Shown: one piece after another, positions 10,107 to 22,000 of the stretch | Layout of the letters: the number at the start of each line of letters is the position of its first letter | How positions within the stretch are numbered: position 1 is the stretch's first letter | NCBI GenBank assembly: GCA_001599755.1 | Contig: BCHX01000006.1 | Coordinates: 186,001-250,000, forward strand | Reading direction: 5' to 3' | From: Gliomastix tumulicola | Taxonomy: Eukaryota > Ascomycota > Sordariomycetes > Hypocreales > Bionectriaceae | DNA: 64,000 nucleotides | Notes under the pieces: generated by a model | What the model saw: the letters and a program-made list of their open reading frames with translations, nothing else | The model's database searches: none | Told to the model about the DNA's origin: nothing | Translations under genes and position numbers: made by a program

Positions 10107-12460
10107 TCATTCACTGACCATGTTGCTCAACTCTCGTCCCATGCGCTCCTCGCTCGGTGCCCATACCATCTGCGGCAATACCTCGATGTTGACAACTGAA
10201 TCCTGATCCTCGAACGGGGGCCTGACGATATTAGTGCTTGGGGTGCTGGCAAAGAGGATCTTGACGGCTATGGGGAGATAGTGGTCCCAGGCCAGGCGAA
10301 GCAGGAATGACAGGACCTGGAGCGTCTCGCTGCCTTCTTCATAGTATACAACGCTGTCGACGATGAAGACCAGCGTGACCGTCCCTGGGAGATGCCTGAT
10401 AATCCATTCTAGAATGGCGCTGAGCGCGGTCAAATCACCGGCTTGCCAGGCGTCCGTGCTGATCTCGCCGTTCTCCAACGGCGAGGTTGACATGTCGATC
10501 TGGTGCTGGCACAGGATCTGGTCAATAAAACTGGCCAGCATCGCTCTGCCGTCAGCCGCGGATCCGATCCCTTGCGGGCCAAGATGCTCGGCACAGAACC
10601 ACACGGCTGTCACGAAACGGGTACCGCTCTGACGGAACATTCGAGTGAGAGACGCGAGAAAAGTCGACAGCGGGGAGACATTGCCGATCTTCTGTGGTGG
10701 GCGCCTGTCCCAGTGTACCAGCAGCCAAGTTGAGAAGCTTGATGTGATCCAGCGTCGGAACTGCTGAGTCTGGATGATCTGCTCGACCTGCGCCCTCTGG
10801 CGCCAAGGTAGCTGCTCGGCTTTATCAACCACGAAGGCAAGATCAACTTGGTCGATATCCCTACCACCCATCAAGTTCCAGAGCTGGTCTCGGCTGAAAC
10901 GTAGTGATGGGGAAGCTGGGAGCAAGAGGTTGTTCTGGAAGATGGGAGAGTGGCTACGGAGGAAGTCGTTTTGGATCTCGAGATGTGCGATCGATCCTGT
11001 TTCGATGTGGTTCCATTTGTTAGACGACGCCGAGACTCATGAGTCCTACTTTGGGACTCAACCTACTTCTGTATTCTTCCTGCATGGCAAGCCAATCTGG
11101 TGCCCGAGTCAATATCTGTCCATTTGCTTGGTATGGGTGGGTGAAAGCGTCTTACGATTTCTCTGTTCAATGTGATCCGCGAGGAAGCTTTCTAGTGCGT
11201 TGAACGTTTTTGCCTGCCCCAGAGCCAGGCTTTCTACTCTCGCGGCCAGGTTTGCCTGCCCGTCAACCATGTACTGGCCGAACTGGCGGGTATCCTTGGA
11301 AACTTGTGCACGGGTCAGTGACATCTAAAGCATACAAGAAAAAAACGGCATCCTGGGAAATGCCGGCTTCTCTTGCTTGGAGTGGGACATACATGTGTGA
11401 GATGCATGGAAATTTGCCTTTTGCGCTTCCTCAAGTAGCCGCTTGCTCTTGGTTTTGATGTCTTCTAGACTCTGAACCAGTTTGTGTCCATACTGGTCAC
11501 CCATCCCTAGAGCCTTCGCTGCCCTGGCAGCTTCATGTTTGGCAGCGGTGTCAGTTGTGCCTCGGACTCAGTCACGAAAGGGAATTAAGATTCAACTTAC
11601 CGCTGTTGCTGATATAGAAGCCTATAGCCCGCTCGATGGCCTGGAGTGTGACTACAATGAGGTCAAGGGATGCATTCCGGATTCCCTGGTCGTCGGGGTA
11701 CATTTTCAAGAAGAGCTCGATGTCCGAGAAAGTACCCGTGAGATCATCAAACCCACGAGCCACTTGGCCTCGGACTGTAGCTGCAGCCGAGGTGGCCTTG
11801 TGGTAGGGAGGTTAGAATACATTCTGTACATAAATAGCTGGGCTCAACAAGACCTACATCCAGGATGACCTGCACCACTCCAACGATGGGCGTCGAGAAG
11901 ACACTATCCGGCATGACGGCACCGAAGCTTCTCGAGCCTGCTGTTACGGGGTGCATCCTATCGGCGACCTTGCGACGGGTCTTGCCAAACCACCCCCCCT
12001 GCTCCTGGTATGCAGATTGGCACTCCAGGAGCTTGGCATGGATGGCATCCCAGTCTGACAAGCCGCGGATGCTGTATTTCGGGTCGGCCTGGTCTTTCGG
12101 CTCCGGCGTGGCAGCCATGAATCGCACGAGCGCCTCTGGAAAGAGCTCATTCCAGAGATCCATGGCTTTCACGTCGGTCCATGTCGGCCGCGGACTGCTT
12201 CCCGTGGCATCGATGACGTGTTCCGTGCCGTGAGGAGAGCCTTGATGCGAAGCACTCCCTGTAGGCGGTCGCTGGAGAGCATATGACCGGGGAACGAGTG
12301 ACTGAGCATCATCCGGCACGTAATGCTGCGCAACAGGGTCATAATGAACGGGAGGATCCACGAACATCGGGTGATGGCTTGGGAGGCGATTGTCGATGAA
12401 ATCGACGGTCGGGGGCTGGAGCTGCAGATCAGGGATACGATTCTGCGAGTCGTCCTCCAT
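10107..12460 (-). CDS. STAND/NACHT-like helical protein without visible Walker A
   Basis: Five exons on the minus strand: 12460-11858, 11796-11601, 11560-11393, 11302-11156 and 10996-10107. Frame is kept at each join, giving 667 residues. The first 90 residues are polar and disordered. A helical domain follows, starting about W-T-D-V and holding S-I-R-G-L-S-D-W-D-A and V-V-Q-V-I-L-D. It resembles the N-terminal helical domain found on many fungal STAND/NACHT proteins. A long helical linker leads to a C-terminal domain (exon 5) with V-D-L-A-F-V-V-D-K and, later, T-L-V-F-I-V-D-S, a Walker B-like strand ending in Asp. I find no G-x4-G-K-S/T loop, so nucleotide binding is doubtful. It starts 582 bp from a divergently transcribed AAA+ ATPase, which suggests a shared promoter. 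Family assignment is from memory of similar fungal proteins and is tentative. Confidence 0.7.
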
Positions 12461-13042
12461 CGTTCTGGCAGGTATGTGTATGTTCTTTTCCGAGCCTTCT
12501 TGGACTGCAGAGATGCGGAGAGAAACAGGCACGGAATGGCAGAAGGAGGAGCTTGATCTGAATTCCAGGTTGCTGGTGGTTCGCATGTACGTAAGCGCCG
12601 AGGCAACCAAAGAGGCGGGCGTGATAAGCGGCATTATTCTCGTAACAGGGATCTATTAATAGGGCCTCTACCAATAAGAAGTGACCAGGTCATCAACCCC
12701 GCGCGGAGTTTATGCAGCTTTAACCCGCTGTATCCAAACATTCACTGAGCTGGCGAATCCTAGCACGTTCTCTCGGTGATGCAAAGCTGACATGGAGGGT
12801 ACCCAACCGGGCCTGAAAACAGCGCATGCATGCATGCCATTCTTACAAAATTTAAGGCGATCTGAACTGGGGTCGGTTGCTGTACGCAGGCACAGTCAAA
12901 ACAGCTCTCACCGCTTTCCCTCTCTTTCTTGGTTTTCACTGATTACATCCCTCACGACTGTTTGCAATTTGACCCCTCATACCCCAAGGACAGTAGCCAC
13001 GAATCAGAGATCGGGACTCATCCAGGTCCCCGTCCAGACAAG
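12461..13042. promoter_or_regulatory. Divergent promoter between STAND-like and AAA+ genes
   Basis: 582 bp separate the start codon at 12460 (minus) from the one at 13043 (plus; an in-frame ATG at 12929 is an alternative). Pyrimidine-rich sequence near 12900-12945 may be the leader of the AAA+ gene. No specific operator can be called by eye. Confidence 0.4.
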
Positions 13043-16000
13043 ATGGACGGACGTTCTTCAAGTTCTGAAGCGGGCGAATCCTCCGCGTCTCAGCCTGGAA
13101 ACGACCAGCACGTCGACAACACGTCCCCGCACGAGAAGAAGCTCGCCAGCCACTCTGCTGCCGGCGAGAGCAATCACAACGATGAGACTGCAGCCGTCTC
13201 CGACAGCAACTTGGCTGAGATTCTATTGGCATTGAAGGAGAAGATCGCTGGGCTCGAAGATGAGCTGCACGGCAACAGCGAAAGCATAGAACAACCTCCT
13301 GAGCTGAGCGAGGAGGCTCGCCAGTACCGGCGCAGAGAGAGGTATATGTACAAGCACAGGAAGGAGTGGGAGAAGAAGCCCCATGGACCAGTCAGAATGT
13401 CGAATTATCTTCGCTTTGAAACCCTTGATCTTGATTCCGAATGGCGTCACGGGCCTTGGAAATATGGTTGGGACGTCAATTCTTCAACCCTGAAAGGGTA
13501 TTATCGTCGTCCTGACCCCTTCAACATCCCTCCCAAAGATGACCAAGACTCCGAAGATGGGCAAGATCAGGGTTCACCGGATGAGTTTGACCGTCACGTC
13601 GACTACGCCGATCGCCGCGATACCCTGCGTAAGACATTTGAGTGGGAGATGGATCGACTGTGGCTGGCCGAGGAGTTTGAGCGGAGGAAAAAGAAGAGGA
13701 AGGAGGACGCGAAGGAGCTGAAAGAGAAGGAAGCAAAAGAAAAGGCCAATGCTCTGAAGGCCACTGCAAGGGCGAACCCTGACACCTTTGTTGATGTCAT
13801 GAAGCTCAACCACGTGGAATGGCCCGCCTTCAAGGCCATTGCTACCGCAACCACGTTACACCCCCATGTCATTGATATTCTCATCGGGGACCCCATCATC
13901 GACGAGGGTAATACGACTGCAAGGTGGATGGACTATCTGCTCTTGGGCCGTAAGCCACAAGCAGCCAAGACGGCCGCGCAGGACACATCACGCCCTAAAG
14001 TGCCCGAGCTGCCGCAAGGACATGGTCAAATCCCGGAGAGGATCCGGATCCATTCGAATTCTGTATTGGCCATCCTCACCAGGATCCTGGGCGGTTGGAA
14101 GCTCTCGACGAGTGACGGATCAGGCCTAGTACTTCTCAGGCCTTTCAAGACCCTGGAATACTGCGAGTCCGCGCTGAGGGAGTGGTGCCAGACGCTGGAG
14201 GCAAAGCTTCTGCAGAAGAACTCGGGCATAGAAGCGGCAGGCCAAGACCCAGAGTCCGATCCCAGTGATGCGAGTACTGCCGATGCCTCAGCTGAGGTCT
14301 TGTCTCGCGAACAAGAGGTCTCCGACATCAACATCGACGAAATTGACGACAAGAAGAATGATGTGCATCGTCATACCGATGAGCAGACTTCTACGTCTGT
14401 TGAGGGAGATGCCGAAAAGTCGAAACCTCACACAAGCTCAGAAACCAGCAAGGATCGTCCACATGGAGAAACCAGCGACCACGCCGACCATGACGACAAC
14501 AATGAACCCGCAAGCAAAGGCCAAGAGGAGAGTGAGGACGACATCACGCAGTCTGATACTGCATTGGTCCAGCTGAAGTGTCTTCTAAAATTCATAGACA
14601 CCGATATCATCCCGAGACACAGTCGCATACAAGAGCCGGACTGCCGGAAGGTCTTCTTTTCCGACCTCTGGAGCCTCTTTCGCCCAGGTGTGGACGTCAT
14701 CGGTTCCGATGGCAAGCAGGCCTATCGAGTCGTTAACGTTACCACTGCAAGACACGGCTTGGACGACGAGGATGATCTGTGGTTTGACTCTGCTCTGTTC
14801 AAAAATCGCACAAAAAAGAAGCAGAACGATGACAACAGTGATGACGAGGACGACGAGAGGGTGGCAGATCTTACTCTCACATGCGTGTATATCGACTTCG
14901 ATGGACAGCATGTCGGTCCCGTGCTAAAGAAATTCGAGTTCAAGCGATACGACGGAGAGAAGGACGCCTCTGCGCTCGAAGTGTACCCTTTGCGTTATCA
15001 CCTAGTAGACGGGAGCGACTTCAGGGGCAGTGGCGAGCTAGGGCAACAAGAACAAGCTCCCGTCGACAGCGACTCGCTGCGCCAGAAGCTGATCACCCGC
15101 GGGACTATGTTCCTCGACGTCGTGGGCGTCAAGCACATGTACTACTCCGGGCCTACACTTGATAACCGCGAGGAGGTAGAGAGTCAGGTCATGGTGGATT
15201 TCGACACAGCATTCTCAGCAGAAGAGAACAAGGACGTCATCCAGAGACCGGAGCTCGATATCTTAGCTGGTCGAGACTGGTCTGATAAAAACAAGGCTAG
15301 TGTCACTGCCATCGATTGTAGCACCTGCTGTGCAGATGACACGGTGTACAACGACCATCATATCGATGAGAGACGGTCCAAGGAGTACATCGACGGTTTG
15401 TTGCCCAAGCAAGGAACTCAACGGGCTCCGTCTGTCGCTATTGTCCCCCGCTCTTTGAAGAATATGCAGGCTATTGGGTCTGTCAATGGCTATTCTGTTT
15501 CAGACGAGGAGCTCCTGATCATGTCCTACCGGGTCTTTGGATTCGTCCTTCGAAGCCGCAAGTGGGGTGAGTTGCCCATACATTTACTTGGGTTGATGGC
15601 CTTCAACTAACACTCGTACCTCAAAGCGACACTGGACCTCACGTATTTGTCAGATGTTCAGCCATCTGGTCATCTCGGAGATCATTCACCAGACTCAAAG
15701 ACTGCCCAAGTGAGCGAGGGCCAAGTGAAAGGCCGCGAGATGAAGGGCAAATCGCTCAACGCATTCGATCGCCTTGTTCTGCCGGATGGTCATAGACGTA
15801 CGATCAAGTCGCTCATTGCCCAGCATTTCTATGACAAGGGGTCCAAAAGCGCGGCCTCGGAGCAGGTCGATATTGTGAGAGGCAAAGGTATAAGTTATAT
15901 ATCCTTGTTGAGCTAGTGCATCCCGCTGACTTCCTTTGGTGTAGGCAAGGGTCTCATCATACTTCTACACGGCGCTCCAGGCGTGGGCAAGACATCAACT

Positions 16001-17066
16001 GCAGGTGAGAATCCTCAATGACATTCTTTCTTACATCCAGTCAAGCTGACCGTTGATTATTCTCAAAGAGGGTGTGGCAGAGTTGTTTAAGAGACCTCTG
16101 TTCCAGATTACTTGCGGTGAGCGCCCTCACATCTCCTTCGAGGTTAGAGGACTAACTAATCACATGAACAGGGGACTTGGGAACTACCGCCAAGGAAGTC
16201 GAGAAGGCCCTCGAGACCAACTTTGCGCTTGCTAGTCGATGGGGTTGTATTCTTCTCCTCGACGAGGCTGATGTGTTTCTCGCAGAGAGAACCAAGGAGG
16301 ACTTCAAGCGTAATGGTCTGGTAGCAGGTAATTACCCAGCTGACAAGCTGTCTGTCCTTGGTATACTGGCGTGTTCTTTGACTGACATTCGATAGTCTTT
16401 CTCCGTGTCCTCGAATACTACTCTGGTATTCTATTCCTCACGACCAACCGCGTTGGCGACTTCGACGAGGCCTTCGCCTCACGCATCCACATCAGCCTTT
16501 ACTACCCCCCGCTCAACGAGAAGAACACCCTAGACGTCTTCCAGATGAACCTCGAGCTGATCAAGGAGCGCTTCTCGCGGCAGGGACGCAGCATCGACAT
16601 CGACATCTGGGGCGTGAGCAGCTTCGCCACGAACCACTTCAGGGAGCAACCAAAGGCGCGCTGGAACGGACGGCAGATTCGCAATGCGTGCCAGACGGCT
16701 CTCGCCCTCGCCGAGTTCGAGGCCCAGGGCAGCACTCATGAGGCTATCTACCGACCCGAGGCTGCTGTCAAGTTAACTGTCGAACACTTTGACACAGTGC
16801 GGAAGGCGTATCTTGAGTTCGCGGAGTACATGACGGACCTGTATGGTATCGACGCAGCTAGGAGGGCTAAGGAGGGAAGGCTACGTGCGAAGGAGTCAGA
16901 TGAGAAGGAGAGGCTGAAAGGATCTGGGGCAAGGGAGGATTTCCTGCGAGATGTTCACACGCCTTTGGCGGGTGGTCCTGGACGCGGACCGCCGTCACAG
17001 TATTCCTCTTTCAACCACAGCCCTCAGCAGCAGCAGGTCGTAGGTCGTCAGGGTTATCCTTATCAA

Positions 17067-17098
<32 letters not shown>

Positions 17099-17501
17099 GG
17101 GCTACAACTACAACCTGTCTCCAGGCTTCCAGCCTCAACAGCAACAGACACCCAGGTCGACAACCACGCCCCAGGCGTATCACCCGCAGCACGACGCGCC
17201 ACAGCAGCAGCGACAAAGCCAGGATTTCACTGGTGCTGTTCGACACGATAGGCAGCCGTCGCAAACTCACCCGCCGGCCCGCCAGGGTGGTTTCTTCCAG
17301 CCGGCGCCTACTGGGCACGAGTCTTTCCAATACCGGGAGCCCGATGTGCACCCAGCTCGAGATTTTGGAGAGGACCTATCACAGACGCCTCCGTCCATGC
17401 AGCGTCCCAGGGCTGGAGACGGTAGACACCAAGGACCGCAGGATGCAGACGAGGGTGCGGGAAGATATCAGTGGTCGGGACAGGGAGGACCAGGACTTTA
17501 A
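13043..17501 (+). CDS. AAA+ ATPase of the large fungal type
   Basis: Six exons: 13043-15566, 15627-15887, 15945-16004, 16069-16116, 16172-16327 and 16396-17501, all in frame, giving 1,384 residues (1,422 if the in-frame ATG at 12929 is used). The acidic, disordered N-terminus contains a charged coiled coil (E-R-R-K-K-K-R-K-E). A middle domain with L-W-S-L-F-R-P-G and Y-P-L-R-Y-H resembles the domain that precedes AAA in this fungal family. The ATPase core lies at about residues 930-1100. Walker A is G-A-P-G-V-G-K-T (about 938-945), Walker B is C-I-L-L-L-D-E-A-D (about 990-998), sensor-1 is T-T-N-R and an arginine finger candidate is F-A-S-R-I. The C-terminus is Gln-rich and disordered. It probably remodels protein complexes using ATP; the substrate is unknown. 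Its divergent neighbour is the STAND-like gene. Confidence 0.85.
17065..17100 (+). repeat. CAG/CAA tract encoding poly-Gln
   Basis: A run of CAG/CAA codons in the disordered C-terminal region of the AAA+ protein. Confidence 0.85.
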
Positions 17502-18001
17502 TTCGTTGTACCAGATGCTCACTAGAAACGTAGTCGTCGGGCTTGGTCGAGAGATAACGATCTGCTGCTGTTCGCTGCTTCCGAATTATTGGTCGATGAC
17601 AGATATCAAACACCCAAAGGACTGACTGACTGTTGAATCCTTATATGCGGCTGACGATGGACGTGTCCCCAAATGCCTCTCCCTTAATATCCATCCCATC
17701 GCTCTGTGATATTAGTCTTGAAGCTTAGTTAATGCTGATAGGTAATACCCTTGTGAATTCCCGTTCTGGCCTCTAGTGCCAAGTACCGTCATCATTTAGT
17801 CGAACCCAAAGTTGATCGCTCTCACGCGTGCTTACCGCGAAGGAACGCATCTCGGAGACTATTTCTCGGAGACATTTGATGACACAGCAAACAGCGAGTA
17901 TATAACGAATGCCCATCATCCGCGGTTGGTCGGATGTCTTGGATGTGGAATACAAGCCAGAGTCCGTCTTCTTTCACCACTTTGAATAACACAGTCTCAA
18001 T
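17502..18001. other. Intergenic, no gene recognised
   Basis: 500 bp between two plus-strand genes: the 3' flank of the AAA+ gene and the promoter/leader of the methyltransferase. Nothing further seen. Confidence 0.5.
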
Positions 18002-19017
18002 ATGACCAAGGACACGACTAACGAGGACCCTGCGTACCTCCTCGGCGAGACGGGCCGCGAGCTGGAGCGTCTCCGTAAGCAGCACGTCTGGATTGAGAAG
18101 TGTCTCGATGGGAAGATCGTCTTTGCGCCTGTCGATCTGCAGAAACCGAACCTCAAGGTCCTCGACGTGGGATGTGCTGATGGTGAGTTGCCCGTGCATA
18201 GATGAGGCGCCAGACATACTGATGTTCGGTCATCAGGAACTCTCCTCCGTCATCTCCAGGGGCAGGTATCCCCGACGGCCAAGCTTGTCGGCGTGGATAT
18301 TATGAGCTCGTTCATTCCGAAGTCACCCGAAGGAAATATGAGCTTCGCTGTCGGAGACGTGGGCGAACCGCCTGTTCCCGAGCGGGCTGCAACATTTGAC
18401 CTGACACACGTCCGCTATGTTCTGGCCGGGGCAGCACAGGCTGGCATCGACAAGGCGATTCAGAACCTCGCAGGTATGACCCCCCCATGGCTTTCCCAGT
18501 CGCTTGAAGATCCCGTCACTGACCATGTTAGACACGCTCGCACCGGGAGGCTGGCTCCAAGTACAGGAGATGGACGTCAAGCCCGACCCGAGCCAGTGCA
18601 CCTCGTGGAACAACATCATGGCCATCATGGGAGCCATGTTCGACAAGCTCGGCATCGGTGCTGATTACGCCTCGAAGCTCGGCACGTCCTTCGAGAAGGC
18701 CGGCCTGAAGAATGTCACCGCCGAGACGATTAAGCTGCCGGCCGGGATGAAGATGGGCAACGAAGCCGACGCCATGAACTCGCTGATTCCCTTCAAGATC
18801 ACCATCCCTACCCTGAAACAAGCCATGCAGGGTAAGCTCTTAAAAAGACGACCGGAACACACACATGACATAGCGCTAATAGAATAATGACCTAGGTTTG
18901 GGCATCGAGCTTGAGCCATCGGTGACAGATCGGCTCGAGGAGCGGTTCGAGGAGGAGATGATGGCTGAAGGTGCTGTATTCACGTCATACATCATCTGTG
19001 GGCAGAAGGCAGACTGA
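18002..19017 (+). CDS. LaeA/UMTA-type SAM-dependent methyltransferase
   Basis: Four exons: 18002-18182, 18237-18473, 18532-18831 and 18896-19017. All have phase-1 joins and standard donors, giving 279 residues. Motif I is V-L-D-V-G-C-A-D-G at about residues 53-61, where most relatives have G-C-G-T-G. The acidic end of strand 2 is V-G-V-D-I. F-D-L-T-H-V-R and L-A-P-G-G-W-L-Q-V-Q-E-M-D are the usual post-I and motif III features of the fungal LaeA-like / UMTA methyltransferases. Members methylate small molecules in secondary metabolism or act as regulators. No other biosynthetic gene lies within several kb, so a solitary role or a regulator-type role is more likely than membership of a cluster. 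The substrate is unknown. Confidence 0.85.
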
Positions 19018-22000
19018 TCTCACTCCTGATAACGGTACACATGGTTTATGGTAGCATGATCGGCGATGGCTCTGATAAGGATTGATTGTTTAATAACTTT
19101 TATGACCAGTTATTCGTACCAGAGCCACGCGAGTCTCCCAACACTTTCTTTTCCCGAGTGGTCCCAGCACAAGATGTATCTCGGACATCAGCTTCCGAAT
19201 CACACCACATTTTTCTCGTTGGCATCAGAATGCGGAAGGATCTTCATTGCTCGCAGCTTGCAGTCCTACATATGCAGTCCATCTAGGTGCCAGATGCTGT
19301 CAGGCCTCCTGCTGGGGCCAGTCTCAGACACATATTGGAAGGAGCCATGCCCTTCTCAACATCATCCTTTAGGATCGTGCGTGCTTTTTGAGGATGGGGT
19401 GAATGAGGTCAAGGAGCCTGCGCTCGGGTCTCCAGTTCATGGGCTTCGACCGAGCTTCCGATCAGTATCGGATGCGCAAGGAGGGCAGGGCCCGAGGAAA
19501 ACCACGTGTAGTAAATGGTTATCCTTGAGGTCTACATCCTGTGCGATATGTTACATGGACCTGCTTCTCGATATGTATGCGTCAAGCATCAACTCCCATC
19601 CGGTTTGAAGTCGACGTCAGGCAGTCTGAGAATGTGAAACACGGTCTCATCTCTCCAGACATTGCGTCACTAATCTTAATTCTTATGATAACTGCCCCTG
19701 CCCCTGCCCGAAGGCCGTCGTCTACAGACTCATGAACCATGCAAGGCATGGCAGCTGTCGTATACCGAACAACCGGGTCGCGTTCCCCTATTATGGAGTA
19801 TTCGACACGCCTCTGCTTCTTTTCTGCGCAGATTCTGGCAACGGGATTCCCGCGTGGAGGGACATCAAACCCGCGGAAAGCTCGCCCGGCTATATTAATT
19901 AGGAGTCAAGTAATAGTAATATCATCTGCGGTCGTCGCAGACCACGTCCTACGGCCAGCTGAGGGTCCTAGCGTGCATCGTTGTCATCGAATCCCTACCA
20001 AGTCTGCAAGATGCCTGCTCGTGGGACGGCTGGTCTTTCAGATCCACCAGCCACCTCATATTCTTCATGACGAGTGAACCAGAGAGGCAGTGAGCAAGGG
20101 CCATCCGTCGCTTCGCTTGCGGCTTACTGTGTCCCGCCCATGAACATGCAGCACTAGACCATGAACCATTCCATGCGCACGGGTAAAGCACAAATACACC
20201 GTCACGATCGAGTCGAAGGATGAAGAGGCCAGACAGAAGAGCAATGCCAAGTTTGGCGACCCGCATGCTAGGGCAGCCCGGGATGGGTAGCGATGGGTGC
20301 CATGTGTCGACGAAGGAATGGCGTTTCAGAGTTTGATGCGGCCGAGCATGGCATGATTCGTCCGTCCAAAATAGCATGAACGCCCTATCAAACCGCGCTG
20401 ATGGACGAGTCGAGGGAATCTCCATCCCCAGTGAAGCTCATGGCGATCCCACGATGCCCATCCAGAAGGGTTTTCGCCCGTTTTCTAGACAGTCCCAGCG
20501 CACTCCGCCATGGGCTGTCTGAGGTTGATGATTGAGCATTAGCCCGCAGTTTTGGAAACTGGCCTAGGAGGTCTAAAACGACGCCTAGACAGGGATGCCA
20601 CGCTTCCGCCGCGTTTGACGGTAACGGAATGCCACGCTGGCAAAGCCTGGGGCGCCTTAGCAGGGGGATCTGGGCCATCTGCTGCCTGCTTGGTGGCTGG
20701 GCTAGGCTGGCAAGCTGGGTCGGCCTGCATGAGGCTAAACTAAGGCGAACGAACTGGTGGAAGCGAGGAGGCGTTTTTGAGGAGGGGGGGAGAGGAGGGG
20801 TCTGACCGTCGAGTTTTGGGCGATAGCTGCTGATGAACTCGAGCTAAGCCAAAGGATCGAGAGGGGGCATCTCAGCTCGGGTTCATGTATTATCTCAGCT
20901 GCATTGCGGGGGCAGATGCCTGGCATTCTTGTTCTAACTTCATGTTCAACGCCCAAAGTCGTGAAAAAGTCGTGAAGTTGGTGACTACGTGAAGAGTCGG
21001 TCAATATTGCAGGCGAAGGAAGGAGCAAAGGAGAAAGGGAAAAAAGGGTCCCTCCTTCCAGCGGGCAGCAATAATGGAAGTGGGCCTGATCCAGAGGGCA
21101 GGTGCAATGGACGGGAAATAGCAATGGAAAACATGCAAGAGCGCCTCCATGCAAGAAGACGCAGGAAGGTGCAGAAAGTGCCAGGAAGGCGCGGAGGGCT
21201 TCGTACGAAAACGGGAAAGAACATGCTGATTACACTGGGAAAAGGTGCTAAAACCCACTGGAAAAGCCCTGAAGTGGTTCCAACGCTCTGAAAGCGGCGC
21301 CACGTTCTCCCCCGCCCCTTTCTTTTTGTTTCTTCAGCCCCTCCCTCCTGCATCAGTCCTTGCATCTGCAGCGTCGGATTCCCACAGCAATAGGAGAATT
21401 TTTTTTCTTCTCATCGACAGAGTGCAGACGCTGCAGCCGTTCCGAGGAAACAATCTCGGGGGGCCAAGACTGCAAGAGAATAGGCAGATTCCATTGCCGG
21501 GACACGAGCCGAGCGTCACACCGCAAGATCGTGACCAAATGCTACCAAAACTCCTCTCGAGGTACCGATTAGCCGCCTGTGACGACCTCATCACCAGGTA
21601 CATCTGGCTGCACGCCCAGACGCACCAAGCACGAGGTACTGCACCCCCTCGTCCACTGAGGGCGCACGATGGAAGACAACGAAGAAAGACGACAGAAGCA
21701 AAGCGCCACCGGACCCACTGTCAGACCAGAAACGTGTTGACGTCCAACGAAACAGGAAAACGACCGAAGTTCCTGCATGTGAAGTCACCAACTAGACACG
21801 CTTGGCTTATCGTCTGATGAATCGGATCGCATCCCAGCCTGTGGGCGCGCCATGTAAGACGTTCTTCGTACATGCTCGTAGCTGGTTGGCTAGTCACTCT
21901 CCATTATCTGCACTGCGACTCTATTCCTAGTTAGCTGTCAACGTCGTCCTCTGAAGAACGCTCTGGGGTTCACTAGTAGGGACTTTCCCCCCTGACAGCT

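Noticed and set aside
19949..20425. 158-codon minus-strand ORF in the gene-poor interval
   Set aside because: No domain, no plausible splice partners; a hydrophobic patch alone is not enough.
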